Positions 30,700 to 39,125 of a DNA stretch of 41,342 nucleotides are shown here, in pieces (the stretch's first letter is position 1; every line of letters starts with the position of its first letter). The notes below the pieces were generated by a model that saw only the letters and a list, made by a program, of their open reading frames with translations, was not told the origin of the DNA and ran no database searches. The translations under genes and the position numbers were made by a program. The stretch covers positions 1-41,342 of the forward strand of contig NZ_JAELXW010000045.1 of the NCBI RefSeq assembly GCF_016428645.1, written 5' to 3'. The DNA is from Glycomyces salinus. GTDB taxonomy: Bacteria; Actinomycetota; Actinomycetes; Mycobacteriales; Micromonosporaceae.

Positions 30700-31205
30700 A
30701 CGCCGCCAAACACGACCATCGCCCTGATTCGGTGACGGTGAGGTTCGCGTTCACGCCCGCCGCCGCCTACGTCCGCGCCGCCCGGCTCGTGGCCGCCGAC
30801 GTCGCCTCCCACGCCGGGGTCGCCACCGGTCTGCTCGACGAGGTCCGTCAGGCCGTCGGCGAGGCCTGTACGCGCGCGGTCCTCCGGCACAGGGACAGCG
30901 ATATCGATGATCTTGTGCGCGTCGAGTTTTCGATCGGTGATCGTTTCGTAGCGAAAATCACCGATAATGCGCGTGATCTGCGCGCGAAGTCGGAGAGCCG
31001 TCTCGCTCCCGCCGGGTACCGGAGCGATGCGCGAGCGAATGATCATGATGCGATCGAGGAGGACACCCTCTCCGAGGAGATCACCCTGATCGTCCTCGGC
31101 GGCCTGGTCGAAGACCTGGTAGTGACCGGTCCGGACGGTGAGCGCGGGACCACGGTCACCATGAGCTGGCCCCTGCCGGGGCGCGCCTCCGGCTCCGACC
31201 ACTGA
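30696..31205 (+). CDS. RsbW-like anti-sigma factor, SCO3548-type
   Basis: 169 residues from GTG at 30696, overlapping the bldG-like stop by 4 bp. A GHKL ATPase-like domain: LLDEVRQAVGEACTRAV corresponds to the N box, but the usual Asn of E-A-x-x-N is Arg, as I recall for the SCO3548 group. The region that should hold the D-x-G-x-G loop (FVAKITDNARDLRAK) also departs from the standard. It is expected to bind the BldG-like protein and possibly a sigma factor; kinase activity is doubtful from these changes. Coupled translation suggests production in step with its partner. Confidence 0.85.
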   Translation: MNAAKHDHRPDSVTVRFAFTPAAAYVRAARLVAADVASHAGVATGLLDEVRQAVGEACTRAVLRHRDSDIDDLVRVEFSIGDRFVAKITDNARDLRAKSESRLAPAGYRSDARANDHDAIEEDTLSEEITLIVLGGLVEDLVVTGPDGERGTTVTMSWPLPGRASGSDH

Positions 31206-31395
31206 CCGGAGCGCCGCCGCACCCGGCGTGAGTGACCGAACCCACTCGCAAATCCCTCACATCGTTACACTCCGTTGGTCATGCCAGCCGCACCTGACGG
31301 TCTCGGACCCACGCCGCCCGCGCACAGCGAGCGGCGTTTCGGGGCCTTCGCGTCTCGTCACGCCTGAACCGGCCGGCGTATTACGGAATCACCCA

Positions 31396-31423
31396 GCGCG
31401 CGCTGCGCGCCGCATTCTTTTCT
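31396..31423 (+). terminator. Terminator-like hairpin directly before hppA
   Basis: GCGCG-CGCTG-CGCGC (31396-31410) followed by CGC-ATTCTTTTCT. The T-rich stretch runs straight into the hppA ribosome-binding site (GGAGG at 31426-31430). It could end the upstream operon or act as an attenuator for hppA. Confidence 0.4.
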
Positions 31424-31436
31424 ATGGAGGAACGAC

Positions 31437-33761
31437 ATGCATACGTTGCTCGCCAACGGCGACGGGGACGTAGGCCAGCTCACCGGCTCCAATATCAGCC
31501 TGGTGATCCTGGCCGCCGTGCTCGCCCTCGTCGCACTCGGCTCTGCCGCCGGGCTCGTCAGAAGCATCCTGAGCGCCGGCACCGGCACCGACAAGATGCG
31601 CGAGATCGCAGGAGCCGTGCAGGAGGGGGCCTCGGCCTATCTGCGCCGCCAGTTCCGCACGCTCGGGATCTTCGTGGTGGCCGCCGTGATCCTCCTGTTC
31701 CTGCTGCCGGTCGGCGACGCCGGGACTGACGTCCGCATCGGGCGGAGCCTGTTCTTCGTGGTCGGGGCCGGCTTCAGCGCCTTCATCGGCTGGGCCGGTA
31801 TGAACCTGGCGACGCGCGCGAACGTGCGCGTGGCCGCGGCCGCCCGCGACGGGGAGCCCATCGGCGCGATGCAGCTGGCCTTCCGCACCGGCGGCGTGGT
31901 CGGCTTCCTCACCGTCGGCCTGGGCTTGCTGGGCGCCTCGATCGTGGTGTTCACCTACAACTCGGACGCCCCGGTGGTCCTGGAGGGCTTCGGCTTCGGC
32001 GCCGCGCTGCTGGCGATGTTCATGCGTGTCGGCGGCGGCATCTTCACCAAGGCCGCCGACGTCGGCGCCGACCTGGTCGGCAAGGTCGAGCAGGGCATCC
32101 CCGAGGACGACCCCCGCAACGCCGCCACGATCGCCGACAACGTGGGCGACAACGTGGGCGACTGCGCCGGCATGGCCGCCGACCTGTTCGAGTCCTACGC
32201 CGTGGTGCTGGTCGCCAGCCTCATCCTCGGTCGCGCCGCGTTCGGTGAGACCGGCCTGGTCCTGCCGCTCCTGGTCGCCTCGGTCGGCATCGTCTGCGCG
32301 ATCATCGGCGTCATCATCACCCGCATGCGCGCCTCCGACGCCTCGGGTCTGACGGCCATCAACCGGGCCTTCTATATTTCGGCGTTCATTTCCGCCGCGC
32401 TGACCGCGGTCGCGGTGTTCCTGTACGTCCCGGCCGAATGGTCCGAGCTCGGCAGCGGCGTGGACGCCGAGGGCATCCCGGTCTCCCCGCAGGGCCTGGC
32501 GATCATCGCCGTCGTCATCGGCATCGCGCTGGCCGCGGCGATGATGACCCTCACCGGCTACTACACCGACACCCGCTACAAGCCCACCAAGACCGTCTCG
32601 GCCTCGACCCGCACCGGCGCGGCCACGAACATCCTCTCGGGCTTCTCGCTGGGCCTGGAGTCGGCGGTCTACTCGGCGCTGCTCATCGGCGGCGCGGTCA
32701 TGGGCGCCTACCTGCTCGGCGGCGGCAACCTGCTGGTGAGCCTGTTCGCGGTCGCGCTGGCCGGCTGCGGCCTGCTGACGACGGTCGGCGTCATCGTCGC
32801 GATGGACACGTTCGGTCCGATCAGCGACAACGCGCAGGGCATCGCGGAGATGAGCGGCGACGTCGACGGCGAGGCCGCCCAGACCCTGACCGATCTGGAC
32901 GCTGTGGGCAACACCACCAAGGCCATCACCAAGGGCATCGCGATCGCCACCGCGGTCCTGGCCGCGACCGCGCTGTTCGGCGCCTACACCGACGCGGTCG
33001 GCCAGGGCGAGGACGGCCTGGTCGGTGCCGCGCTGTTCGAGGCGCTCAGCATCGCCGACCCGGCCAACATCGTGGGCTTCATCATCGGCGCCAGCGTCGT
33101 GTTCCTGTTCTCGGGCCTGGCGATCAACGCCGTCGCCCGCTCGGCCGCCGCGGTCGTGGACGAGGTCCGCGACCAGTTCGCCCGCTTCCCGGGCATCATG
33201 ACCGGCGAGCAGCGTCCCGAGTACGGCCGGGTGGTCGACATCTGCACCCGCGACGCCCAGCGCGAACTGGCCACGCCCGGCCTCCTGGCGGTGCTGGCTC
33301 CGGTCGCGGTCGGTTTCGGGCTCGGTGTGGGTCCGCTGGCCGCCTATCTGGCCGGTGCGATCGCCACCGGTGTGCTCATGGCGATCATGCTGGCCAACTC
33401 CGGCGGTGCCTGGGACAACGCCAAGAAGGACGTCGAGGACGGCAACCACGGCGGGAAGGGCTCGGAGGCCCACGCCGCGGCCGTCATCGGGGACACGGTC
33501 GGCGACCCGTTCAAGGACACCGCCGGCCCGGCGATCAACCCGCTGCTCAAGGTCATGAACCTGGTGAGCCTCATCATCGCCCCGGCCGTGGTCGTGGCCA
33601 CCGTCGGCGACGACACCAACCCGGCCCTGCGCTGGGGCGTGGCGGGCGCGGCCCTGGCCGTCCTGGTGGCGGCCATCCTCATCTCCAAGCGCCGCTCGGC
33701 GGTGGTGGAGTCGGGGGAAGACCGGGCCCCGCACGAGCGTGAGTCCGTGAACGTCGGATAG
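31437..33761 (+). CDS. hppA: Membrane-bound proton-pumping pyrophosphatase, K+-insensitive type
   Basis: 774 residues, about 16 membrane helices. The pyrophosphate site is plain: DVGADLVGKVEQGIPEDDPR, then NVGDNVGDCAGMAADLFESY, and near the end GGAWDNAKKDVEDG and DTVGDPFKDTAGPAINPL. It couples PPi hydrolysis to proton transport across the cytoplasmic membrane. Lys495 in GNTTKAITKG sits where K+-dependent enzymes have Ala, and Thr498 where they have Gly; known family work links this to K+ independence. ATG at 31437 with GGAGG 6 nt upstream. Same place as SCO3547 in the conserved block. Confidence 0.96.
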   Translation: MHTLLANGDGDVGQLTGSNISLVILAAVLALVALGSAAGLVRSILSAGTGTDKMREIAGAVQEGASAYLRRQFRTLGIFVVAAVILLFLLPVGDAGTDVRIGRSLFFVVGAGFSAFIGWAGMNLATRANVRVAAAARDGEPIGAMQLAFRTGGVVGFLTVGLGLLGASIVVFTYNSDAPVVLEGFGFGAALLAMFMRVGGGIFTKAADVGADLVGKVEQGIPEDDPRNAATIADNVGDNVGDCAGMAADLFESYAVVLVASLILGRAAFGETGLVLPLLVASVGIVCAIIGVIITRMRASDASGLTAINRAFYISAFISAALTAVAVFLYVPAEWSELGSGVDAEGIPVSPQGLAIIAVVIGIALAAAMMTLTGYYTDTRYKPTKTVSASTRTGAATNILSGFSLGLESAVYSALLIGGAVMGAYLLGGGNLLVSLFAVALAGCGLLTTVGVIVAMDTFGPISDNAQGIAEMSGDVDGEAAQTLTDLDAVGNTTKAITKGIAIATAVLAATALFGAYTDAVGQGEDGLVGAALFEALSIADPANIVGFIIGASVVFLFSGLAINAVARSAAAVVDEVRDQFARFPGIMTGEQRPEYGRVVDICTRDAQRELATPGLLAVLAPVAVGFGLGVGPLAAYLAGAIATGVLMAIMLANSGGAWDNAKKDVEDGNHGGKGSEAHAAAVIGDTVGDPFKDTAGPAINPLLKVMNLVSLIIAPAVVVATVGDDTNPALRWGVAGAALAVLVAAILISKRRSAVVESGEDRAPHERESVNVG

Positions 33762-33783
33762 CGTCCGGGGGCGTTCGAGCGTG

Positions 33784-33841
33784 TGCCCCGGCCTCCCGCG
33801 GTGAAGTTCGCGAGCCGTGAATCAGTGGAGGGGCCGGGGCA
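33784..33841 (+). terminator. Inverted repeat after hppA
   Basis: TGCCCCGGCC (33784-33793) and GGCCGGGGCA (33832-33841), 10-bp perfect arms with a 38-nt loop, starting 23 nt after the hppA stop. No T tract. The loop contains TCGCGAGCCGTGA (33808-33820), repeated with one change at 33864-33876 before topA. Confidence 0.4.
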
Positions 33842-33929
33842 TGGCCATACTCAGAGGACGAGCTCGCGAACCGTGAGCTAACGTAACGATTCGAGTGCAA
33901 TCTTTCAGTGTTTCCGTGAATCCGAGTGG

Positions 33930-36683
33930 ATGGTGGGAGTAGTGGCCGACCTCAAGCGCCTGGTCATCGTCGAGTCGCCTGCGAAGGCGAAGACGATCTC
34001 GTCGTACCTGGGCCCCGGCTACATCGTCGACTCGTCCCTCGGGCACATCCGCGACATGCCGCGCAGCGCCAAGGAAATCCCGAAGAAGTACAAGGATCTG
34101 CCCTGGTCCAGGCTCGGGGTGGACGTGGACAACGATTTCGCGCCGCTCTACATCGTCAACCCCGACCGCAAGGACCACGTCAAGAAGCTCAAGGGCTACC
34201 TGGCCGAGGTCGACGAGCTCCTGCTGGCCACCGATGAGGACCGCGAGGGGGAGGCGATCGCCTGGCACCTGCTCGAGGCGCTCAAGCCGAAGATCCCGGT
34301 CAAGCGCATGGTCTTCCACGAGATCACCCCGCAGGCCATCGCCGAGGCCGTTGCCAATCCGCGGGAGCTCGACCAGGACCTGGTCGACGCCCAGGAGGCC
34401 CGGCGGGTCCTCGACCGCCTCTACGGCTACGAGGTGTCCCCGGTGCTGTGGAAGAAGGTCATGCCGCGCCTGTCGGCCGGGAGGGTCCAGTCCGTGGCGA
34501 CCCGCATCGTCGTCGAGCGCGAGCGGTCCCGCATGGCGTTCCGCTCGGCCGACTACTGGGACGTCACCGCGCGCCTGGCCACCGATGACGGCCAGGTCTT
34601 CAAGGCCGCGCTGGCGGCCGTGGACGGCGACCGGGTCGCCGGCGGCAAGGACTTCGACCCGTCCACCGGCGCGGCCAAGGGCAACGTCGTCCACCTCGAC
34701 GAGGCCGGCGCGCGCGGCCTGGCCGAGCGGTTGCGGGGCAAGGACTTCACCGTCCTCAAGGTCGACAAGAAGCCCTATCGCCGCCGCCCGTACGCGCCGT
34801 TCATCACCTCGACCCTCCAGCAGGAGGCCAGCCGGAAGCTGCGCCTGTCCAGCGCCCAGACCATGCGGGTGGCGCAGCGGCTGTACGAGAACGGCCACAT
34901 CACTTATATGCGGACCGACTCGACCAACCTGTCCGAGACGGCGGTGCGGGCGGCTCGCGCGCAGGCCGCAGATCTCTACGGCAGCCAGTACGTCTCGCCG
35001 GAGCCGCGCCGCTACGCCCGCAAGGTCAAGAACGCCCAGGAGGCGCACGAGGCGATCCGTCCGGCCGGGGACCGGTTCAAGACCCCGACTCAGCTCAAGG
35101 GCGTCCTCAGCGCCGAGGAGCACCGGCTGTACGAGTTGATCTGGCGCCGCACCCTGGCCTGCCAGATGGTCGACGCCACCGGCAATTCGACGTCGGTGCG
35201 CTCCCGCGCGGTCTCTTCGGCCGGGGAGGAGGCCGATTTCACCGCCTCGGGCAAGACCATCACCAACCCCGGGTTCCTGCTGGCCTATGTCGAGTCCATC
35301 GATGACGGCGACGCCGACGACGCCGAGAAGCGCCTGCCGGAGCTGGCCGAGCGGCAGCACCTGTCCGAGCGGGGCCTGGACCCGGCCGGGCACACCACGC
35401 AGCCGCCCGCCCGCTACACCGAGGCCAGCCTGGTCAAGGCCCTCGAGGAGCGGGGCATCGGCCGCCCTTCGACGTACGCCTCGATCATGCAGACGATCGC
35501 CGACCGCGGCTACGTGTTCAAGCGCGGCCAGGCGCTGGTGCCGTCGTTCCTGGCCTTCGCCGTGGTCGGGCTGATGGAGCGGCACTTCCCGCGCCTGGTC
35601 GACTACGACTTCACCGCGGGGATGGAGAACGAGCTCGACGAGATCGCCGCGGGGGAGGAGCAGCGCCTGAACTTCCTGCGCGCCTTCTATTTCGGCGGCG
35701 CCGACAAGGAGGGCACCGTGGCCGCCTCGGGCGGGCTGCGGAACCTGATCGAGGAGGAGCTGGGCAAGATCGACGCCCGCGGGGTCAACTCGATCCCGCT
35801 CTACACCGACGAGGCCGACCGGAAGGTCGTCGTCCGGGTCGGCCGCTACGGGCCCTACCTTGAGCGCACCACGCCCGAGCAGGCCGAGGCCGGGGAGCGC
35901 ACGTCCATCCCCGAGTCGATGGCGCCCGACGAGCTCACGCCCGCCAAGGTGACCGAGCTGTACGAGCTCGGCGCCGGCGAGGGGGAACTGGGCACCCACC
36001 CCGAGACCGGGGAGCCGGTCTACGCCAAGACCGGCCGCTACGGGCCCTACGTGACCTCGGGGGAGAAGTCCTCCTCGCTGCTGACCGGGCAGAAGCTCTC
36101 GGATCTGACCCTGGACGACGCGGTCAGGCTGCTGACGCTGCCGCGGCTGGTCGGCGTCGACGCCGACGGCGAGGAGGTCCGCACCGGTCTGGGCCCGCAC
36201 GGTCCCTACGTGGTCAAGAAGCGCGACTACCGGTCTTTGGAGAGCGAGGACCAGCTGTTCACGCTCACGCTCGAGGAGGCCGAGAAGCTGCTGGCCCAGC
36301 CCAAGGCGCGCGGGCGGCAGCGCGCCCAGACCCTGCTCAAGGAGCTGGGCGCCGATCCGGTCACCGGCAAGGACGTCAACCTCAAGGACGGGCGTTTCGG
36401 CCCCTACGTCACCGACGGGGAGACCAACGCCTCCATCCGCAGGACCGACACGGTCGAGGCGATGACGATCGACCGGGCCGCCGAGCTGCTGGCCGAGCGC
36501 CGCGAGAGGGTCGCCCAGAACGGCGGGGTCAAGAAGACCGCGAAGAAGGCGGCCAAGAAGTCCACCGCTAAGAAGACCTCCGCCAAGAAGTCGGCGGCCA
36601 AGAAGGCTTCCAAGAAGTCCACGGCGAAGAAGACGGCCAAGAAAGCGGCGAAGAAGACCGCCAAGAAGACCGCCTCCGAGTAG
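33930..36683 (+). CDS. topA: DNA topoisomerase I
   Basis: 917 residues from ATG at 33930; a GTG at 33942 (VADLKRLVIVESPAKAKTIS) is an equally possible start. The TOPRIM domain (VIVESPAKAKT, ATDEDREGEAIAWHL) is followed by the active-site Tyr326 in HITYMRTDSTNLS, then EAHEAIRP and KALEERGIGRPSTYASIMQT. Instead of classical Cys4 zinc fingers it has repeated C-terminal modules (VRVGRYGPYLE, KTGRYGPYVTSG, GLGPHGPYVVK, KDGRFGPYVTDG) and a long Lys/Ala tail, as in other actinobacteria. It relaxes negative supercoils by single-strand passage. Essential core gene; same place as SCO3543 in the conserved block. Confidence 0.97.
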   Translation: MVGVVADLKRLVIVESPAKAKTISSYLGPGYIVDSSLGHIRDMPRSAKEIPKKYKDLPWSRLGVDVDNDFAPLYIVNPDRKDHVKKLKGYLAEVDELLLATDEDREGEAIAWHLLEALKPKIPVKRMVFHEITPQAIAEAVANPRELDQDLVDAQEARRVLDRLYGYEVSPVLWKKVMPRLSAGRVQSVATRIVVERERSRMAFRSADYWDVTARLATDDGQVFKAALAAVDGDRVAGGKDFDPSTGAAKGNVVHLDEAGARGLAERLRGKDFTVLKVDKKPYRRRPYAPFITSTLQQEASRKLRLSSAQTMRVAQRLYENGHITYMRTDSTNLSETAVRAARAQAADLYGSQYVSPEPRRYARKVKNAQEAHEAIRPAGDRFKTPTQLKGVLSAEEHRLYELIWRRTLACQMVDATGNSTSVRSRAVSSAGEEADFTASGKTITNPGFLLAYVESIDDGDADDAEKRLPELAERQHLSERGLDPAGHTTQPPARYTEASLVKALEERGIGRPSTYASIMQTIADRGYVFKRGQALVPSFLAFAVVGLMERHFPRLVDYDFTAGMENELDEIAAGEEQRLNFLRAFYFGGADKEGTVAASGGLRNLIEEELGKIDARGVNSIPLYTDEADRKVVVRVGRYGPYLERTTPEQAEAGERTSIPESMAPDELTPAKVTELYELGAGEGELGTHPETGEPVYAKTGRYGPYVTSGEKSSSLLTGQKLSDLTLDDAVRLLTLPRLVGVDADGEEVRTGLGPHGPYVVKKRDYRSLESEDQLFTLTLEEAEKLLAQPKARGRQRAQTLLKELGADPVTGKDVNLKDGRFGPYVTDGETNASIRRTDTVEAMTIDRAAELLAERRERVAQNGGVKKTAKKAAKKSTAKKTSAKKSAAKKASKKSTAKKTAKKAAKKTAKKTASE

Positions 36684-36696
36684 CGCGGGAGGCCGT

Positions 36697-36714
36697 GGCC
36701 GCCTGCGGGCGGCC
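36697..36714 (+). terminator. Hairpin after topA
   Basis: GGCCGCC-TGCG-GGCGGCC, a 7-bp perfect stem, 13 nt after the topA stop. No T tract, which is usual for high-GC actinobacteria. A second GCGCT/AGCGC stem lies at 36725-36740. Confidence 0.5.
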
Positions 36715-36948
36715 GCCGCGGTGAGCGCTGTCTCGAGCGCGACGGATCGCTCGCTCTCCGATCGGCCGGCGTATAGCGCCCAGGTGGCAATGGTGTGGTG
36801 AACATCGCTGGTTTCCGGAATGAATTTCTCGGCAACACCCGGCAACCGACCGCGTCGTGGTAAGCGTCGTACGCAAGAGGTCTGAACGGGACATCGGCGT
36901 TCCGCGGTCTCGCTCTGTGTCGCGACTTCGAGAAGGACACTCAACGCT

Positions 36949-38109
36949 ATGCGAATCACGTTTCTGGTCCGGAACATCTGGGGCATCGGCGGGACGATCA
37001 AGACCACCTTCAACACCGCCGCCGCGCTGATCGACCGCGGGCACGACGTGACCATCGCGTCCTGCGTTCGCGCCAAGGACGAGACGGACTTCGACCACGA
37101 CCCCCGCATCAAGATCGTCAGCCTCTGGGACGTCCGCGACCCGAGCGAGGGCGGGGATCGGCTGTCGTTGGCCGACCGGATCAACACCCGCCTGCCCTCG
37201 GTGCTGGATCCGCTGGAGATCAACAGGATGCGCGAGTCCTCCCGGCTGTTGGATAAGCGCATCAAGAGGTTCCTGCGCCGGTTCGACACCGATGTCCTGG
37301 TCAGCACCCACGTGATCCTGAACCTGCTGGTGGCGCGTTTCGCTCGGCCGGGCACGGTCGCCGTCGCCCAGGAGCACCTGTACCTCGACCACTACCGGGG
37401 GCCGGTCCAGGACGAGATCAAGCGCAGGTACGGCGCGTTCGACGCGATCGTCACCGTCACCGAGGCCGACGCCCGCGTCTACCGCGAGGCCATGCCCGAT
37501 CACGCGGACAAGGTCGAGTGCATTCCCAATTCGATCCCGGCCAACCCGGCCGGCCGCTCGCCGCTGACCGAGCCGGTCATCATGACCGCCGGACGACTCA
37601 CCGGAATGAAAGGCTTCGATATCCTTATCCGGGCCTTCGGAGAGGTCGCCCACCACTATCCGGATTGGTCGGTCAAGATCTACGGCCGCGGACGCGACCG
37701 CAAGAAGCTCCAGAAGCTGATCGACGAGCACGGACTGCGCGGCCGCGTCAAGCTCATGGGGCCGGTCGCGCCGCTCGACGAGGAGTGGCACCGCGCCTCC
37801 ATCGCCGCCGTGCCCTCCCGGTTCGAGCCGTTCGGGCTGGTCATCGTCGAGGCCATGGCCGCCGGTATGCCGGTGGTGTGCACCCGCGTCAAGCACGGTC
37901 CATTGGAGATCGTCGAGGACGGACGGAACGGCCTCCTGGTCAAGTCCAAGGACCCCGAGGAGCTCGGTAAGGCCCTCAGGCGCCTCATCGAGGACGAGGA
38001 TCTGCGCCGCGAACTGGCCGAAGGCGCCGCCGGCACCGCCCGCACGTTCGAGCCCGCGCAGGTCGTGGGCCTCCACGAGGCGCTGTTCGAACGCCTGGTC
38101 AGGCGATAG
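36949..38109 (+). CDS. Family 4 glycosyltransferase
   Basis: 386 residues of GT-B fold. N-terminal domain: MRITFLVRNIWGIGGTIKTT (acceptor side, with the usual G-G loop). C-terminal donor domain: VIMTAGRLTGMKGFDILIRA, KIYGRGRDRKKLQKLI, and RFEPFGLVIVEAMAAGMPVV, which holds the E-x7-E motif. It is retaining and uses a nucleotide sugar. AAGGA lies 11 nt before the ATG. It opens the second surface-polymer region, converging with the cytidylyltransferase gene. Substrate not readable; a wall teichoic-acid-like polymer is likely from context. Confidence 0.92.
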   Translation: MRITFLVRNIWGIGGTIKTTFNTAAALIDRGHDVTIASCVRAKDETDFDHDPRIKIVSLWDVRDPSEGGDRLSLADRINTRLPSVLDPLEINRMRESSRLLDKRIKRFLRRFDTDVLVSTHVILNLLVARFARPGTVAVAQEHLYLDHYRGPVQDEIKRRYGAFDAIVTVTEADARVYREAMPDHADKVECIPNSIPANPAGRSPLTEPVIMTAGRLTGMKGFDILIRAFGEVAHHYPDWSVKIYGRGRDRKKLQKLIDEHGLRGRVKLMGPVAPLDEEWHRASIAAVPSRFEPFGLVIVEAMAAGMPVVCTRVKHGPLEIVEDGRNGLLVKSKDPEELGKALRRLIEDEDLRRELAEGAAGTARTFEPAQVVGLHEALFERLVRR

Positions 38110-38136
38110 GGCCCGTTCAGCAATGTCGACCGGGCC
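38110..38136. terminator. Hairpin between convergent genes
   Basis: GGCCCG (38110-38115) and CGGGCC (38131-38136) with a 15-nt loop, directly after the GT4 stop and 34 bp from the cytidylyltransferase stop. It could serve both strands. Confidence 0.35.
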
Positions 38137-38170
38137 GGATGCGGCCTCGCCCGGAGCTGTTCAGCGGGTC

Positions 38171-38893
38171 CTAGACGCCGTCGGCCTCCAGCAGCGCGCC
38201 GGCCACGGCCAGATCGAGCGGCTCGGTCACCTTCAGGTTCCGCTCGTCTCCGGCGACTGCGGCCACCGGAATATGGGGCAGGTAGCGCAGCACCACCGAG
38301 CAGTCGTCGGTGGCGCTGAAGTCCGGGTCGGTCTCGGCGGCGCGGTAGGCATCGCGGATGACCGCCAGGTGGAACGCCTGAGGCGTCTGGACTCGGCGGA
38401 GCTCGTCGCGTTCCAGGGACCGTGACAGAAACTCGCCGTCCTGGTCGTGTCGGACCTGGACGACGGTGTCCCGGGAGGGCACGGCCGCTGTGACGGCGGC
38501 GTGGCGTTCGAGTCCGGAAGCGACGCGGTTGATCAGGTTCGGGGTCACCAGGGCCCGGGCGGCGTCGTGGATCAGCAGGTCGCATTCGGTCCCGAAGTGG
38601 TCCTCGGTCCACCGGACGGCGGCCTTCGACGACTCCGACCTGGTGGCGCCGCCGGCGACGGCGCCGGCGAATTTGGTCGATCCGGCAGCGATTCGGCGGA
38701 TCCGGTCGAGCTCCCGCTCGACACCGACGACGAGGATCCGGTCTACCGCCTCGGCAGCGTCGAACGCCTCCAGGGCGTGTCCGAGCACGGGTTTTCCGGC
38801 GAGGTCGATGAACTGCTTGGGAAGGGCCGCGCCCATGCGGGTGCCCTGGCCGCCCGCGAGGACGGCGGCGACGGTCGGGCGTGTATTCCGCAT
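38171..38893 (-). CDS. IspD/TarI-family cytidylyltransferase
   Basis: 240 residues from ATG at 38893, with GGAGG upstream. Opening AAVLAGGQGTRMGAALPKQF is the CTP-binding loop with the Arg and Lys expected of an active enzyme; LLIHDAARALVTPNLI, RVQTPQAFHLAVIRDAY, TDDCSVVLRYL and NLKVTEPLDLAVAGALL complete the family. IspD uses methylerythritol phosphate and TarI uses ribitol phosphate. The L-A-G-G loop and the setting among glycopolymer genes favour the ribitol- or other polyol-phosphate enzyme, but IspD cannot be excluded by eye. A CDP-polyol product would suit the polymer genes in this window. Confidence 0.85.
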   Translation of the reverse strand: MRNTRPTVAAVLAGGQGTRMGAALPKQFIDLAGKPVLGHALEAFDAAEAVDRILVVGVERELDRIRRIAAGSTKFAGAVAGGATRSESSKAAVRWTEDHFGTECDLLIHDAARALVTPNLINRVASGLERHAAVTAAVPSRDTVVQVRHDQDGEFLSRSLERDELRRVQTPQAFHLAVIRDAYRAAETDPDFSATDDCSVVLRYLPHIPVAAVAGDERNLKVTEPLDLAVAGALLEADGV

Positions 38894-39125
38894 GGCCCCT
38901 CCAATGGTTGAGACTCGCACCGGGTGTGCCACGAAAGGATATCGGGACCTGTCCGACCCGGTCGACGTCCGCCGGTTGTGTCCCGGCGTCGATATGACGG
39001 CGTTCACAGGAAATTTCATGATTCTTCGGATGGCGCTATGGGACGGTAACCTCATGCCCCAGGCTCATCCAAACCGCTTGATGGGCACCGGCTTTGCACG
39101 GGCGACCAGCATTTGAAGGTAGGTC

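Noticed and set aside
27816..31202. A single 1128-codon frame covering the helicase and running through the BldG-like operon
   Set aside because: The part above 30203 lies opposite two well-supported genes and has no helicase or other domain; the GTG at 30203 gives the normal family length.
31422..37355. Two very long minus-strand frames opposite hppA and topA
   Set aside because: Typical GC-rich shadows of conserved genes; no recognisable domain in either.
38171..39055. Longer form of the cytidylyltransferase with 54 extra N-terminal residues
   Set aside because: The ATG at 38893 has a good GGAGG site and places the CTP loop at the normal distance from the N-terminus.
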